Positions 25,566-33,266 of a stretch of 40,533 nucleotides of DNA are shown piece by piece. Origin of the DNA: Mailhella massiliensis (GTDB lineage Bacteria > Desulfobacterota > Desulfovibrionia > Desulfovibrionales > Desulfovibrionaceae). The stretch's first letter is position 1, and the number at the start of each line of letters is the position of its first letter. The notes below the pieces were generated by a model. The model saw only the letters and a program-made list of their open reading frames with translations. It searched no databases and was not told the DNA's origin. The stretch lies in NCBI RefSeq assembly GCF_020741395.1, contig NZ_DYZA01000024.1:1-40533 (forward strand), written 5' to 3'. A program made the translations under genes and the position numbers.

Positions 25566-26687
25566 TCACCATGTATTACTTTTTTTGTGGGAGGCGAGGG
25601 CGAGAAGCTCATCGGCCACGTCGCTTGCCGCATGGGGCCGGGAGAGGGAAAGCGCGCCCTTGCGCATGGCAAGGAGGCGCTCCCTGTTGCCGAGAAGTTC
25701 CAGGATCATGGGGGCGAGGCTCCCTTCCTCAGCCATGCGCTGCGCATCCTTCTGCGGCAGCAGTATGCCGCCGCCTGCGTCCTGCATGGCGCGGGCGTTG
25801 CCCGTCTGATGGTCGTGGGCCGCAAAGGGGAAGGGGATGAGCACCGAGGGCGTGCCCGTGGCCGCAAGTTCCGCAAGGCTGGTGGCCCCGGCGCGGCACA
25901 GGGCGAGGTCGCAGGAGGCGTAGGCCTCTGCCATGTCGTGGATGAAGGGCCGCACCACGGTGTCGGTCTCCTCCCGGCTGAAGCCCGCTTCCATGTAGCC
26001 GAGGCGCACGCTTTCATATTCGCCCGCGCCCGTCTGATGCACGATGTTCACGCCCGCTTCCCGAAGGGCGGGGAGCATGGATATGACCATGTTGTTGATA
26101 GCCCGCGCGCCCTGGGAACCGCCCATGACGAGAAGGGTTCTCCCGCCTTTTCTTTCCTGCGCTCCGAGGGCGGCGATGCCTTCGCGTATGGGGTTGCCCG
26201 TCAGCACGCAGCGTTCTTCAGGGAAGGAAGGGTCGTCTTTTCTCTGCGGCCAGGAAAGGCAGATGCGGCGCACCAGCCTGCCGAGAACCTTGTTGGCCGC
26301 GCCGGGCACGGCGTTCTGTTCGTGCAGGGCGCAGGGGCGGCCGAGAAGGTAGGCCGCAAGTACGGCGGCAAAGGCCGCGTAGCCGCCGAAGCCCATGACG
26401 GCGTCGGGCCGGAAGGAACGCACGAGAAAAAGCGCGCGCCACACTCCCGCGAGCATGGCCGCGCCCGCGGAAAGGGCCTTTACGCCGCGCCCGAGAAAGC
26501 CCCGCACGGGCAGCCCCCTGAAGGGCACGCCCGCACGGGAGGCGAGATCTTTTTCCGGCCCGTAGAGCCCGCCCACGAAGAGCACTTCCACGTCGGGATG
26601 TTTTTTCCTGAGGGCCTCGACGACGGCAAGCGCGGGGAAAATGTGCCCGCCCGTGCCTCCGGTGGTGATGATGATGCGAAAAGGCAT
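25566..26687 (-). CDS. murG: UDP-GlcNAc:undecaprenyl-PP-MurNAc-pentapeptide transferase MurG
   Basis: Membrane-associated glycosyltransferase on the cytoplasmic face that converts lipid I to lipid II, 373 residues. The N-terminal glycine loop TTGGTGGHIFPAL is at about 8-20, a second, GGSQGARAIN, lies mid-protein, and the UDP-GlcNAc site reads CRAGATSLAEL...GTPSVLIPFPFAAHDHQTGNA. These are the defining MurG stretches. The start is the ATG at 26687, two bases after the ftsW stop codon; the frame is open across ftsW upstream but that part is not protein-like. Immediately followed by murC. Confidence 0.97.
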   Translation of the reverse strand: MPFRIIITTGGTGGHIFPALAVVEALRKKHPDVEVLFVGGLYGPEKDLASRAGVPFRGLPVRGFLGRGVKALSAGAAMLAGVWRALFLVRSFRPDAVMGFGGYAAFAAVLAAYLLGRPCALHEQNAVPGAANKVLGRLVRRICLSWPQRKDDPSFPEERCVLTGNPIREGIAALGAQERKGGRTLLVMGGSQGARAINNMVISMLPALREAGVNIVHQTGAGEYESVRLGYMEAGFSREETDTVVRPFIHDMAEAYASCDLALCRAGATSLAELAATGTPSVLIPFPFAAHDHQTGNARAMQDAGGGILLPQKDAQRMAEEGSLAPMILELLGNRERLLAMRKGALSLSRPHAASDVADELLALASHKKSNTW

Positions 26688-26689
26688 GC

Positions 26690-27820
26690 CTACTCCCGCA
26701 TGGTTCTTGAATAGTTGAGCAGAAGCCCGGCGCAGATCATGTTTGCAAGCAGGCTGCTGCCGCCGTAGCTGATGAAGGGCATGGCGATGCCCTTCGGCGG
26801 GACGTTGCCGAGAATGACGGCCATGTTGAGCAGAAAGCTCAGCGCGATGACCAGGGTGAGCCCGTAGGCGGAAAGCCTGTCCCTGAGGTTCCGCTGCCCG
26901 AGCGCCACACGATAGCAGCGATAGAAGAAGAGCGCAAACAGCACCATGACGACGGTGATGCCGACAAAGCCCGTTTCCTCGCCCACAATGGACATGATGA
27001 AGTCGTTGTGGGCTTCGGGCAGGTACACGGTTTTCTGTATGCTGCCGCCGAGGCCCACGCCGAAGATGCCGCCGCTGCCCAGGGCGAGCAGGCTCTGCAC
27101 TATCTGATAGCCCGAGCCTTTGGCGTTGGCGAAGGGTTCGAGGTAGGCCGTCCAGCGCGCCCAGCGGTAGGGTTCCACGATGATGAGCGCCACCACGAGC
27201 ACGGCCGCAATGACGAGCACCATGGCGAGATACCAGCCGCGCGTGCCCCCGCCGAGGCACATGAAGAAGAGTATGGCCAGCATGATGATGGTGCCGCCGA
27301 GGTCCGGCTGGAGCACGAGCAGGGCGCAGATGAGCATCGTGATGAGCGTGGGCGGCAGAAGGCCGCGGCTGAACTCGCGGATCATGCTCTGCTTGCTGCT
27401 CATGAAATAGGCAAGGTACATGACGAGAGCGATGCGGGCGAACTCCATGGGCTGCACCATCATGAAGTGGAAATCGAGCCAGCGCTGCGCGCCGTTGATG
27501 ACGGGCCCTATGAGCAGGCACAGCAGAAGCAGCACCACGACCACGGCTATGCCCCAGTAGTGCAGCTTGTTGATGAACGAGCGCGGCAGCCAGCAGAGGA
27601 GCGCCACGAACACCCCGCCGAGCAGCATGGTCTGAAGCTGGCGGTGGAAGAAGTGGTAGGATTCGCCGTAGGTGCGCTGGCTGATGGGCCCGCTTGCGGA
27701 AAGGACGGCCACAAGGCCGACGCATAAAAGCAGAAGCAGCAGGGCGAGCAGCCACCAGTCCACCGGGCCGAAGGGCATTTCCGGTTCGGGGGCAGGCTGT
27801 TTTTTCATGCGCAGGTTCAT
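26690..27820 (-). CDS. ftsW: Septal peptidoglycan polymerase FtsW
   Basis: SEDS-family glycosyltransferase that polymerises lipid II at the division site together with FtsI, 376 residues with about ten membrane helices. SEDS landmarks include GAQRWLDFHFMMVQPMEFARIALVMYLA, VLQPDLGGT, the large extracellular loop with RWTAYLEPFANAKGSGYQIVQSL, and SFLLNMAVILGNVPPKGIAMPFISYGGSSLLAN. The ATG at 27820 has GAGGA closely upstream; an internal ATG at 27808 is possible. A 139-nt gap separates it from murD, and murG follows after 2 nt. It is FtsW rather than RodA by position and by the KGIAMPFISYGGSS ending. Confidence 0.96.
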   Translation of the reverse strand: MNLRMKKQPAPEPEMPFGPVDWWLLALLLLLLCVGLVAVLSASGPISQRTYGESYHFFHRQLQTMLLGGVFVALLCWLPRSFINKLHYWGIAVVVVLLLLCLLIGPVINGAQRWLDFHFMMVQPMEFARIALVMYLAYFMSSKQSMIREFSRGLLPPTLITMLICALLVLQPDLGGTIIMLAILFFMCLGGGTRGWYLAMVLVIAAVLVVALIIVEPYRWARWTAYLEPFANAKGSGYQIVQSLLALGSGGIFGVGLGGSIQKTVYLPEAHNDFIMSIVGEETGFVGITVVMVLFALFFYRCYRVALGQRNLRDRLSAYGLTLVIALSFLLNMAVILGNVPPKGIAMPFISYGGSSLLANMICAGLLLNYSRTMRE

Positions 27821-27959
27821 GCAATCCTCTTCTTCATCGTCCCGGAGGGAGGCCGGGGCTCGTTGGCGGGGCCGGGACCTGCCGCCGTTTTTTTGTAGGC
27901 CGGGGGCGCGTTTGCCGCAGGGCTTTTCCGTCCGGGGGAAGGGCCCCGGGCAGGCCCGG

Positions 27960-29279
27960 CTACGGCCTTTCTTCCTTCATTTTCAGCACCAGCGTGCGGA
28001 AGTGCCCGCCGCGCTCCATGTAGTTCCTGTACTGGTCGTAGCTCGAAGTCGCCGGGGCGAGGAGCACCGCGTCGCCTTCCCTTGCCAGGGAGCGGGCGCG
28101 GGCAAGGGCCTCGTCCATGGTTTCATCCCAGGTGACGGGCACGGTATCCTTCCAGGCGGGCTCGAAATGCTCCCGCGAGGCCCCGTACAGGACCACGGCG
28201 CGCACATGCTTTGCCAGAAGCGGCTTCATGCCTTCCACGTCGCCTCCCTTGAACTTGCCCCCGGCCAGCAGTATGACGGGCCGCTCGAAGGCGCAAAGCG
28301 CCACCTTGAGCGCCTCGATGGTGGTGCATTTGGAGTCGTTCACATACTGTACGCCCGCAATGTCCGCCACATGTTCCAGCCTGTGGGCGATGGGCGTAAA
28401 TTCCCGCATGGCGCGCGCCGCTTCTTCTTTCGTCACGCCGAAGGCCGAGGCCGCGAGAAAGGCCGCTTCCGCGTTGCTCTGGTTGTGCGCGCCGATGAGC
28501 CTTGTTTCCGGGAAGGGCCGCGCCCCGGGCGTGAGGAAGAGAACGCGCGCCTTCATGCCGAACTTTTCCGGCAGATGCCGGAGCGTGGGGGAGAGGATTG
28601 CCGTGTCCTCTTCCGTCTGCCTGACAAAGAGGCGCATCTTCGCCTCGGTGTATTCTTCCATGTCCTTGTGGAAGTCGAGGTGGTTTTCGGAAATATTGAG
28701 CAGCACGCCCACGCGCGGGCGCAGGGTGGAGCAGGTCTGGAGCTGGAAGCTCGAAAGTTCGAGCACTATGACGTCGGCCTTCTTCTCCCCGCGCCTTCTT
28801 GCGAGCACATATTCCGAAAGGGGCACGCCGATGTTGCCGCCCGTGAACACGCAAAGGCCGTGGGCCTTCAGCATGGCGGAGATGATGCTCGTGGTGGTGG
28901 TCTTGCCGCTGGTGCCCGTGACGCCGACGACGGGTTCCCCTTCCAGAAGGCGCCAGGCCAGCTCGGTTTCGGCCATGATTTCGGCCTTTGTGCCGTCCGC
29001 GCGCAGGGGAAGAAGAGGCTCGATCACGGCCTTTGCCGCCGCAGGGCTCGGAATGACGAGCTCCACGCCCTCGAAATAGGCGGGAACATGTTCCCCGCCG
29101 AACACGGGAATATGCCGCTCCGAAAGCCAGGCGGAGAAATCTTCCGGCATGTTTTCCGGCGATTTTTCCAGAAGGCGCACGCTGGCGCCCTCCTCATGGA
29201 GCAGGCGCAGGGCGGCCCTGCCGCTTCTGCCCGCGCCCACCACGGCTACAGGGAGATGTTCAAGGGAAAAGGAAGCCAT
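27960..29279 (-). CDS. murD: UDP-N-acetylmuramoyl-L-alanine-D-glutamate ligase MurD
   Basis: Cytoplasmic ATP-dependent ligase adding D-glutamate to UDP-MurNAc-L-alanine, 439 residues. The N-terminal Rossmann motif is VAVVGAGRSGRAAL (11-24). The ATP-binding loop is VTGTSGKTTTT at 120-130, followed by GGNIGVPL, ELSSFQL, NISENHLDFH, HRLEHV and NDSKCTT, the characteristic MurD series. The ATG at 29279 follows GAGGTG and lies 8 nt beyond the mraY stop codon. The frame extends far upstream inside mraY, which is only a shadow. Followed by the longest purely intergenic gap of the mur part (139 nt) before ftsW. Confidence 0.97.
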   Translation of the reverse strand: MASFSLEHLPVAVVGAGRSGRAALRLLHEEGASVRLLEKSPENMPEDFSAWLSERHIPVFGGEHVPAYFEGVELVIPSPAAAKAVIEPLLPLRADGTKAEIMAETELAWRLLEGEPVVGVTGTSGKTTTTSIISAMLKAHGLCVFTGGNIGVPLSEYVLARRRGEKKADVIVLELSSFQLQTCSTLRPRVGVLLNISENHLDFHKDMEEYTEAKMRLFVRQTEEDTAILSPTLRHLPEKFGMKARVLFLTPGARPFPETRLIGAHNQSNAEAAFLAASAFGVTKEEAARAMREFTPIAHRLEHVADIAGVQYVNDSKCTTIEALKVALCAFERPVILLAGGKFKGGDVEGMKPLLAKHVRAVVLYGASREHFEPAWKDTVPVTWDETMDEALARARSLAREGDAVLLAPATSSYDQYRNYMERGGHFRTLVLKMKEERP

Positions 29280-29287
29280 GATGCACC

Positions 29288-30370
29288 TCAGCGCAGTTTG
29301 AGGACGGAAAGGGAAATAATGGCCAGAAGCACGGAAATGATCCAGAAGCGCACGATGATCTTGGATTCCGGCAGGGGGTGTTCCCCTTTCTGGAAGTGAT
29401 GGTGCAGGGGAGTCATACGGAAGAGCCTTCTGCCGTGCGTGGCCTTGAAAAAGCCCACCTGCATGATGACGGACACCGTTTCCATGACGAACACGCCGCC
29501 CGCCACGATGAGGATGAGCTCCTGCTTGCAGAGGACGGCCAGAAAGCCCAGCACGCCGCCGAGGCTGAGGGAGCCCACGTCGCCCATGAAGACCTGGGCC
29601 GGGAAGCAGTTGAACCACAGAAAGCCGAGCCCAGCGCCCATGAGCGCGCAGCAGAGCACTGTGACTTCGCCCACGCCGGGCACGGCGGGCACCTGGAGGT
29701 ACTGGGCGAAGTTCGCATGGCCCGCCACATAAATGAATATGGCGTAGACCATGAAGCACATGACGGCGGGCAGTATGGCCAGGCCGTCCAGCCCGTCGGT
29801 GAGGTTCACGGCGTTGGAGGATGCGATGAGCACCACCACGGCGAAGACCACATAGAACACGCCGAGGTCGGGCATGAACTGTTTGAAGAAGGGCACGGAA
29901 AGGCGGCTGGAATAGGCCGGTTCCATGAGCAGAAGGCTTATGGCCAGCACGGACACGATGATGAGGCCCAGCATCTTGGCGCGGGGGGAGAGGCCCTTGT
30001 TCTCATGATGGCGTATCTTGGCGTAGTCGTCCACGAAGCCCACCGCGCCGAAGCCCACGAAGACGAAGAGCGTGAGCCAGATGTACACGTTGGCAAGGTC
30101 GGCCCACAGCAGGGTGGAGGCTACGGCCCCGGCCATGATGAGCAGCCCGCCCATGGTGGGCGTGCCCGCCTTGGCCTGATGTTCCGGCACATAGGAGAGT
30201 ATGGGCTGCCCCACCTTGAGGGCCGTGAGCTTTTTCAGGAACCACGGCCCGGCGAGTATGGTGAAGAGCAGGGCGCAGATGAGCGCCCCCGCGGAGCGGA
30301 AGGTGATGTAGCGGAACACGTTCAGCAGGGAAATATCCTGGCTGAAGGGGACAAGCAGGTTATAAAGCAT
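29288..30370 (-). CDS. mraY: Phospho-MurNAc-pentapeptide transferase MraY
   Basis: Integral membrane enzyme that transfers phospho-MurNAc-pentapeptide to undecaprenyl phosphate, giving lipid I, 360 residues with about ten helices. Active-site stretches: GTPTMGGLL, GFVDDYAKIRHHENKGLSPRAKM with the metal-binding aspartates, NAVNLTDGLDGLA, FNCFPAQVFMGDVGSLSLGG, and the HHH motif in MTPLHHHFQKGEH. The loop after HHH appears about two residues longer than in E. coli by hand alignment. The ATG at 30370 lies inside the 3' end of murF (11-base overlap), pointing to coupled translation. Confidence 0.97.
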   Translation of the reverse strand: MLYNLLVPFSQDISLLNVFRYITFRSAGALICALLFTILAGPWFLKKLTALKVGQPILSYVPEHQAKAGTPTMGGLLIMAGAVASTLLWADLANVYIWLTLFVFVGFGAVGFVDDYAKIRHHENKGLSPRAKMLGLIIVSVLAISLLLMEPAYSSRLSVPFFKQFMPDLGVFYVVFAVVVLIASSNAVNLTDGLDGLAILPAVMCFMVYAIFIYVAGHANFAQYLQVPAVPGVGEVTVLCCALMGAGLGFLWFNCFPAQVFMGDVGSLSLGGVLGFLAVLCKQELILIVAGGVFVMETVSVIMQVGFFKATHGRRLFRMTPLHHHFQKGEHPLPESKIIVRFWIISVLLAIISLSVLKLR

Positions 30371-31754
30371 GGTTTTTCTGTTCCATGAAGAGGGTGACGA
30401 GGCGTTCCATACGGTTGACGCGCGAACCTTTGAAAATCACAAGGCCGGGGCGCTGTGCCGCCCGGCTTTTTTCCCAATGCCCGAAGGCGGGAAGAAAATC
30501 CTCCGGCCCGGAAAGGGCGGCGAAGAAGCCTGCGAAGGAGAGGCTTTTCAGCCCTTCCTCCACTTCGGCGGCGTGAGCGCCCAGCCAGAACACGGCCCGG
30601 CATCCCGTGCCGGCGAGTTCCCTGCCGAGAGCGCGGTGCTCCTCTTCCGCCACGCTGCCGAGTTCTCCCATGGCGCCCATGACGCAGACAAGATCTTTGC
30701 CTTGCGCAAGCTCCGCCGCCGCCTCCAGCATGCGCCGGGCGGAAAGGGGATTGGCGTTGTAGGTGTCGTCGATGAGCGTCCAGCCGGGAAGTTCGTGCCG
30801 GGCGAAGCGCTGGGCCGGGAAGGGGGCATCCGCCACGCCTTTTTTTATCTCTTCGGCAGAGAGGCCGAAAAGGCGGGCCGCAGCGGCGGCGGCAATGATG
30901 TTCTCCGCCGCGTAGGGGCCGGAAAGGGCGCTTTGCACGGTGAGCTCTTCGCCGTCGAGCCACAGACCGTAGTTTCCCCGGCCCGTTTCGTCAAGTCCGA
31001 GATAACGCGCCCTGTAGGGAACGTCCTTCCCGGTGATGGAAAAGAATATCGTATCCGGCCTGAGGGCGAGAGCCTCCTTTGCGAGGTCGCCGTAATCGGC
31101 GCTCACAAGGGCCCGCCCGCCCGGCGCGAGGTGCGCCAGAAGGCGCGACTTGTAATACGCCGTGCCCTTGTCCCCGAGGCCCAGGGCATGGCCCGGACCT
31201 ACGTTGAGAATGACGGCAAGGTCGGGCTCAAGGATGGGCCCGAGCTCATCCATGTCGTCCGGGCGGCTGATGCCCGCTTCCATGACCCAGAATTTTTCGT
31301 CGCCGTCCGCCGAAAGCATGGAGACGGGCATGCCTATCTGCGAGTTCAGGTTCATGCGGTTCTTTGCCGTCTTGCCGTGCACGGCGAGGATGTTGGCCAG
31401 AAGTTCCTTGGTGGTCGTTTTGCCCGCCGTGCCGGTGATGCCCGCCACGCGTCCGCCGAAGTTTTTCCGCCAGGCGCGGGCCATGCGCCCGAGGGCCGCT
31501 ACGCTGTTTTCCGCGAGAAGCACCGGGGCGAGGGGCTCGCCGCGGAAGGGGTCGCGCTCGGCGAGTACTGCCGCGGCCCCGGCCTTCACGGCGGAGGCGG
31601 CAAAATCGTGCCCGTCCGCCTTTTCCCCGGGTATGGCGACGAAGATATCGCCCGGCGCAACCCGGCGGTTGTCCGTGCAGGCTCCCGTGATAGTCACGGA
31701 AGAGGGATAGAGCACCGTGGCCTTTGCGTGCCTTGCGGCCTGTTCCAGCGTCAT
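30360..31754 (-). CDS. murF: UDP-MurNAc-tripeptide-D-alanyl-D-alanine ligase MurF
   Basis: Cytoplasmic ligase that adds the D-Ala-D-Ala dipeptide, completing the pentapeptide, 464 residues. CTDNRRVAPGDIFVAIPGEKADGHDF lies in the N-terminal domain; the ATP loop ITGTAGKTTTKE is at about 106-117; then KNRMNLNSQIGMP, VMEAGISRPDDM, NVGPGHALGLG and the C-terminal DDTYNANPLS, all MurF hallmarks. I prefer the ATG at 31754, which overlaps the murE stop as ATGA; an in-frame GTG at 31760 would add two residues. No ddl gene for making D-Ala-D-Ala lies in this cluster, so it must be elsewhere. The 3' end overlaps mraY. Confidence 0.96.
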   Translation of the reverse strand: MTLEQAARHAKATVLYPSSVTITGACTDNRRVAPGDIFVAIPGEKADGHDFAASAVKAGAAAVLAERDPFRGEPLAPVLLAENSVAALGRMARAWRKNFGGRVAGITGTAGKTTTKELLANILAVHGKTAKNRMNLNSQIGMPVSMLSADGDEKFWVMEAGISRPDDMDELGPILEPDLAVILNVGPGHALGLGDKGTAYYKSRLLAHLAPGGRALVSADYGDLAKEALALRPDTIFFSITGKDVPYRARYLGLDETGRGNYGLWLDGEELTVQSALSGPYAAENIIAAAAAARLFGLSAEEIKKGVADAPFPAQRFARHELPGWTLIDDTYNANPLSARRMLEAAAELAQGKDLVCVMGAMGELGSVAEEEHRALGRELAGTGCRAVFWLGAHAAEVEEGLKSLSFAGFFAALSGPEDFLPAFGHWEKSRAAQRPGLVIFKGSRVNRMERLVTLFMEQKNHAL

Positions 31755-33262
31755 CTGCACGAGATCAGCTCCCTGAGTATTTCCTGATCACTGAAGTGAT
31801 GTTTCGTTGTCCCGATGATCTGATAGTCTTCATGCCCCTTGCCCGCCACGAGCAGGGCGTCGCCTTCCTGAAGCAGGCTCACGGCAAGTTCCAGAGCCTT
31901 GCGTCGGTCGCCTTCGCGGTAGACGTGCTTCGCCCCGGCCAGGCCGGGCATGATATCGTCGATGATAGCCTCGGGGTTTTCCGTGCGCGGGTTGTCGGAA
32001 GTGACTATGGCGATATCGCTCATCTTCGCCACGGCCTCGCCCATGAGCGGGCGTTTGGTGCGGTCCCTGTCGCCGCCGCAGCCGAACACCGTGATGAGGC
32101 GGCGGAACTTCGCGTCCCGCAGTGTCTTGAGCACATGGGCGAGGGCGTCGGGGGTGTGGGCGTAGTCCACGAAAATGCCGGCCTGCGGGTCCTCATGCCC
32201 GGCGGCGGAGGGCACGACGATGCGTTCCAGGCGGCCCGGCACTCCCGTAAAGCGGGAAAGGCATGCGAGATCTTCCACGGAAAAGCCCATGCTGAGGGCC
32301 ACGCCGCAGACCGTGCACAGGTTGTTGGCGTTGTGCAGGCCGATGAGCGGGCTGTGCAGCGTCCAGTCGAGGCGCTCCTCGCGGTTTTTCTGCCAGTAGA
32401 AATGCAGGAAAAGGCCCCCGGTGTCGGCGCGGCGCACGTCGGCCAGAAGGAAGGGACGGCCCACGAGCGGGGTGCGTATGCCCACGCCCATGGCCAGGGG
32501 AAATTCCTCAAGCAGCCTGTGGCCGTAGGGGTCGTCGTTGGTGATGACCATGGCCTTGCGCCGCAGGGGGAAACTTGCGAAAAGCGCACGCTTGGCCAGG
32601 AAGTAGTTTTCCATGGTCTTGTGGTAGTCGAGGTGGTCCTGCGTGAGGTTGGTGAAGGCCGCGGCGCTGAAATTGATGCCCGCCACGCGCTTCTGGTCGA
32701 GGGCGTGGGAGGAGACTTCCATGATCACGGCCTTTGCCCCGGCCTCACGCATGGCCTGAAGGGAACGGTGCAGCGTGAGGCAGCCCGGCGTGGTGAGGGG
32801 CGCGGCCTCCTCATGCCCGGGCCAGCGGTAGCTTATGGTGCCCATCACCCCCACGGGGATGCCCTTGGACTTGTAGAGGTGCTCCAGAAGATAGGCGCAG
32901 GTGGTCTTGCCGTTGGTGCCCGTGATTGCGATCACCGGCGCCTCGCTTTTATCCGTGCCGAAGCGCGCGGCGGCCAGGGCGCCGAGCATGGCGCGGGAAT
33001 CGTCGCATAGAAGCCAGGCGTGCTCCCTGTCGCCCCGCGTCTTGATGTTCATCCGGGCCATGCTGCGGGTGGGCGCGACAACACCCCAGGCTCCCTTTTC
33101 CAGTGCCATGCGTATGTGCTGCGCCGTTTTGCTGCGTTCGCCGGGCACGGCGGCGGGCAGGGCCACGAAAACATCGCCCGGCTGCACGAGGCGGGAGTCG
33201 GTCTGGATATTGCGGGAACCGGTGCGGAGTTCTTCGCAGAGCTTGGAGGGAGTGATGCGCAT
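31751..33262 (-). CDS. murE: UDP-MurNAc-tripeptide synthetase MurE (meso-diaminopimelate type)
   Basis: Cytoplasmic ligase adding the third stem residue, 503 residues. The ATP loop TGTNGKTT is at about 114-121; MEVSSHALDQKRV, FTNLTQDHLDYH, VDYAHTPDAL and VFGCGGDRDRTKRP follow. The substrate-selecting motif DNPR is at 423-426; DNPR is the meso-diaminopimelate signature, whereas lysine-adding MurE enzymes differ here, so the wall should be of the Gram-negative type. The ATG at 33262 has AGGAG seven bases upstream, and 4 nt separate it from the ftsI stop codon. The stop overlaps the murF start. Confidence 0.97.
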   Translation of the reverse strand: MRITPSKLCEELRTGSRNIQTDSRLVQPGDVFVALPAAVPGERSKTAQHIRMALEKGAWGVVAPTRSMARMNIKTRGDREHAWLLCDDSRAMLGALAAARFGTDKSEAPVIAITGTNGKTTCAYLLEHLYKSKGIPVGVMGTISYRWPGHEEAAPLTTPGCLTLHRSLQAMREAGAKAVIMEVSSHALDQKRVAGINFSAAAFTNLTQDHLDYHKTMENYFLAKRALFASFPLRRKAMVITNDDPYGHRLLEEFPLAMGVGIRTPLVGRPFLLADVRRADTGGLFLHFYWQKNREERLDWTLHSPLIGLHNANNLCTVCGVALSMGFSVEDLACLSRFTGVPGRLERIVVPSAAGHEDPQAGIFVDYAHTPDALAHVLKTLRDAKFRRLITVFGCGGDRDRTKRPLMGEAVAKMSDIAIVTSDNPRTENPEAIIDDIMPGLAGAKHVYREGDRRKALELAVSLLQEGDALLVAGKGHEDYQIIGTTKHHFSDQEILRELISCR

Positions 33263-33266
33263 GGAT

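Noticed and set aside
27865..27894. GGCGG/CCGCC hairpin with a run of seven T on the plus strand between ftsW and murD
   Set aside because: It would only terminate plus-strand (antisense) transcription, the stem is five base pairs, and no plus-strand gene precedes it.
27672..29399. Plus-strand frame of 575 codons
   Set aside because: Antisense to ftsW, murD and the end of mraY; no recognisable domain.
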